The notes under the pieces are model-generated. The model saw nothing but the letters and a program-made list of their open reading frames with translations, searched no databases and was not told where the DNA came from. A DNA stretch of 64,000 bases from Kappaphycus alvarezii. Its lineage: Eukaryota; Rhodophyta; Florideophyceae; Gigartinales; Solieriaceae. Both the position numbers and the translations under genes were made by a program. The stretch lies in contig NADL03000125.1 in the NCBI GenBank assembly GCA_002205965.3, forward strand, positions 183,656-247,655. The letters are read 5' to 3'. Shown here in pieces: positions 62,959 through 64,000 of the stretch (position 1 is the stretch's first letter; each line of letters opens with the position of its first letter).

Positions 62959-64000
62959 CTTTAGGGGATTTAGGGGATTTAGGGGTTTTTAGGGGATTTA
63001 GGGGATTTAGGGGATTAGGGGTTTTTTTAGGGGTTTTAGGGGTTTTTTTAGGGGTTTTAGGGGTTTTTAGGGGATTTAGGGGTTTTTTTAGGGGATTTTA
63101 GGGGATTTTAGGGGTTTTAGGGGTTTTAGGTTTTAGGGGGTTTTTGGGTTTTTAGGGGATTAGGGGATTTAGGGGTTTTAGGGGATTAGGGGAATTTTAG
63201 GGGATTTAGGGGATTTAGGGGTTTTAGGGGATTTAGGGGATTTAGGGGTTTTATTTAGGGGTTTTAGGGGATTTAGGGATTAGGGGATTTAGGGGTTTTA
63301 GGGGATTTAGGGGATTTAGGGGATTTAAGGGGATTTAGGGGATTTAGGGGATTTAGGGGTTTTAGGGGTTTTTTAGGGGATTTAGGGGATTAGGGGTTTT
63401 TTTAGGGGTTTTAGGGGATTTAGGGGATTAGGGGTTTTAGGGGTTTTAGGGATTTAGGGGATTTAGGGGTTTTAGGGGATTAGGGGTTTTAGGGGATTTA
63501 GGGGATTAGGGGATTTAGGGGTTTTTAGGGGATTTAGGGGATTTAGGGGATTAGGGATTTAGGGGTTTTAGGGATTTAGGGGTTTAGGGGTTTTTTTAGG
63601 GGTTTTAGGGGTTTTAGGGATTTAGGGGATTTAGGGGTTTTTAGGGGATTTAGGGGTTTTTTAGGGGATTTAGGGGTTTTAGGGGTTTAGGGGTTTTTTA
63701 GGGGATTAGGGATTAGGGGATTTAGGGGATTTAGGGGTTTTAGGGGTTTAGGGATTTAGGGGTTTTAGGGGTTTTAGGGGATTTAGGGGATTAGGGGATT
63801 TAGGGATTTATTAGGGGATTTAGGGATTTAGGGGTTTTTAGGGGATTAGGGGATTTAGTGGGTTTTTAGGGGTTAGGGGTTTTTTAGGGATTTAGGGTTA
63901 GGGGTTTTTAGGGGTTAGGGGTTTTAGGGGATTTAGGGGATTAGGGGATTTAGGGGGTTTAGGGGATTTAGGTTAGGGGATTTAGGGGATTAGGGATTAG
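62959..64000 (+). repeat. Telomeric repeat array, variant [A/T]TTTAGGGG
   Basis: 1042 bp made only of AGGGG blocks (sometimes AGGG) separated by 2-7 T, with an optional A right after the G run. Common units are ATTTAGGGG, TTTTAGGGG and ATTAGGGG, plus longer T runs. The G-strand runs 5'->3' toward the right end, which is the correct polarity for a right telomere. It is adjacent to the window edge, so the array is probably longer. Canonical TTAGGG and TTTAGGG runs are absent. Confidence 0.9.

Noticed and set aside
62913-63101. Gly/Phe/Leu-rich frame inside the telomere
   Set aside because: It is translation of telomeric repeats (RGF, GDL units).
1-64000. tRNA and rRNA genes
   Set aside because: None was recognised by eye. 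The initiator-tRNA-like 13 bases at 16465-16477 are a primer site, with no tRNA fold around them.

Overview
This window is the right-hand end of a eukaryotic chromosome. Its last ~1 kb (62959-64000) is a degenerate G-rich telomeric array with the G-strand running 5'->3' toward the end. Almost everything inboard is retrotransposon sequence. Host genes are few, apparently intronless, and concentrated in the distal third. The species cannot be named from the sequence. GalEa-like Ty1/copia features, several Ty3/gypsy lineages, AT-rich spacers and short intronless genes would fit a multicellular red alga, but that is a low-confidence inference.

Layout from left to right. 1-776: antisense remnant of a Ty3/gypsy element ('family E'). 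1021-1225: a 5'-truncated end of a LINE-like (non-LTR) element. 1234-7580: the C-terminal part of a LINE-like reverse transcriptase (RT), split by a nearly complete Ty3/gypsy element (T1, 1518-7417, 5-bp target duplication). 8476-9352: a solo LTR ('family B') in another LINE-like RT. 10820-17115: a third LINE-like RT end, split by a complete-length but decayed Ty1/copia element on the minus strand (T2, 11046-17029). T2 itself carries a LINE fragment at about 13930-14275. 17884-25280: solo and partial LTRs of families A and C among LINE debris, including an RT N-terminal half at 23037-24055. 25300-32798: a decayed Ty3/gypsy element on the minus strand with its 1.47-kb 5' LTR. 32799-37278: an AT-rich stretch with nothing recognisable. 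37279-40435: integrase and chromodomain remnants of two further gypsy elements. 41384-42166: a host gene for a putative secreted or membrane protein. 44881-46332: a full-length family-B solo LTR with a perfect target duplication. 47044-50098 and 50136-54168: two gypsy elements (E and A) that have both lost the region from RT to the 3' LTR. 54190-56295: LINE RT C-termini. 57056-57715: a methyltransferase gene. 60732-61526: an unknown gene. Subtelomeric debris follows, then the telomere.

The most unusual feature is that the long LTRs (~1.45-1.55 kb) of families A, B and C contain a sense-strand open frame within U3. It encodes an acidic protein with conserved N- and C-terminal motifs and ends ~130 bp before the LTR's TATA box in the best copy. 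Related versions occur in at least five places, all now mutated. LTR-encoded proteins are rare; inference only, this one looks like an acidic activator-type regulator. Other points of interest are the irregular [A/T]TTTAGGGG-type telomere, an initiator-tRNA anticodon-arm primer site in the copia element, paired palindromes around the T1 promoter, and the repeated landing of LTR elements in or beside LINE-like RT sequence.
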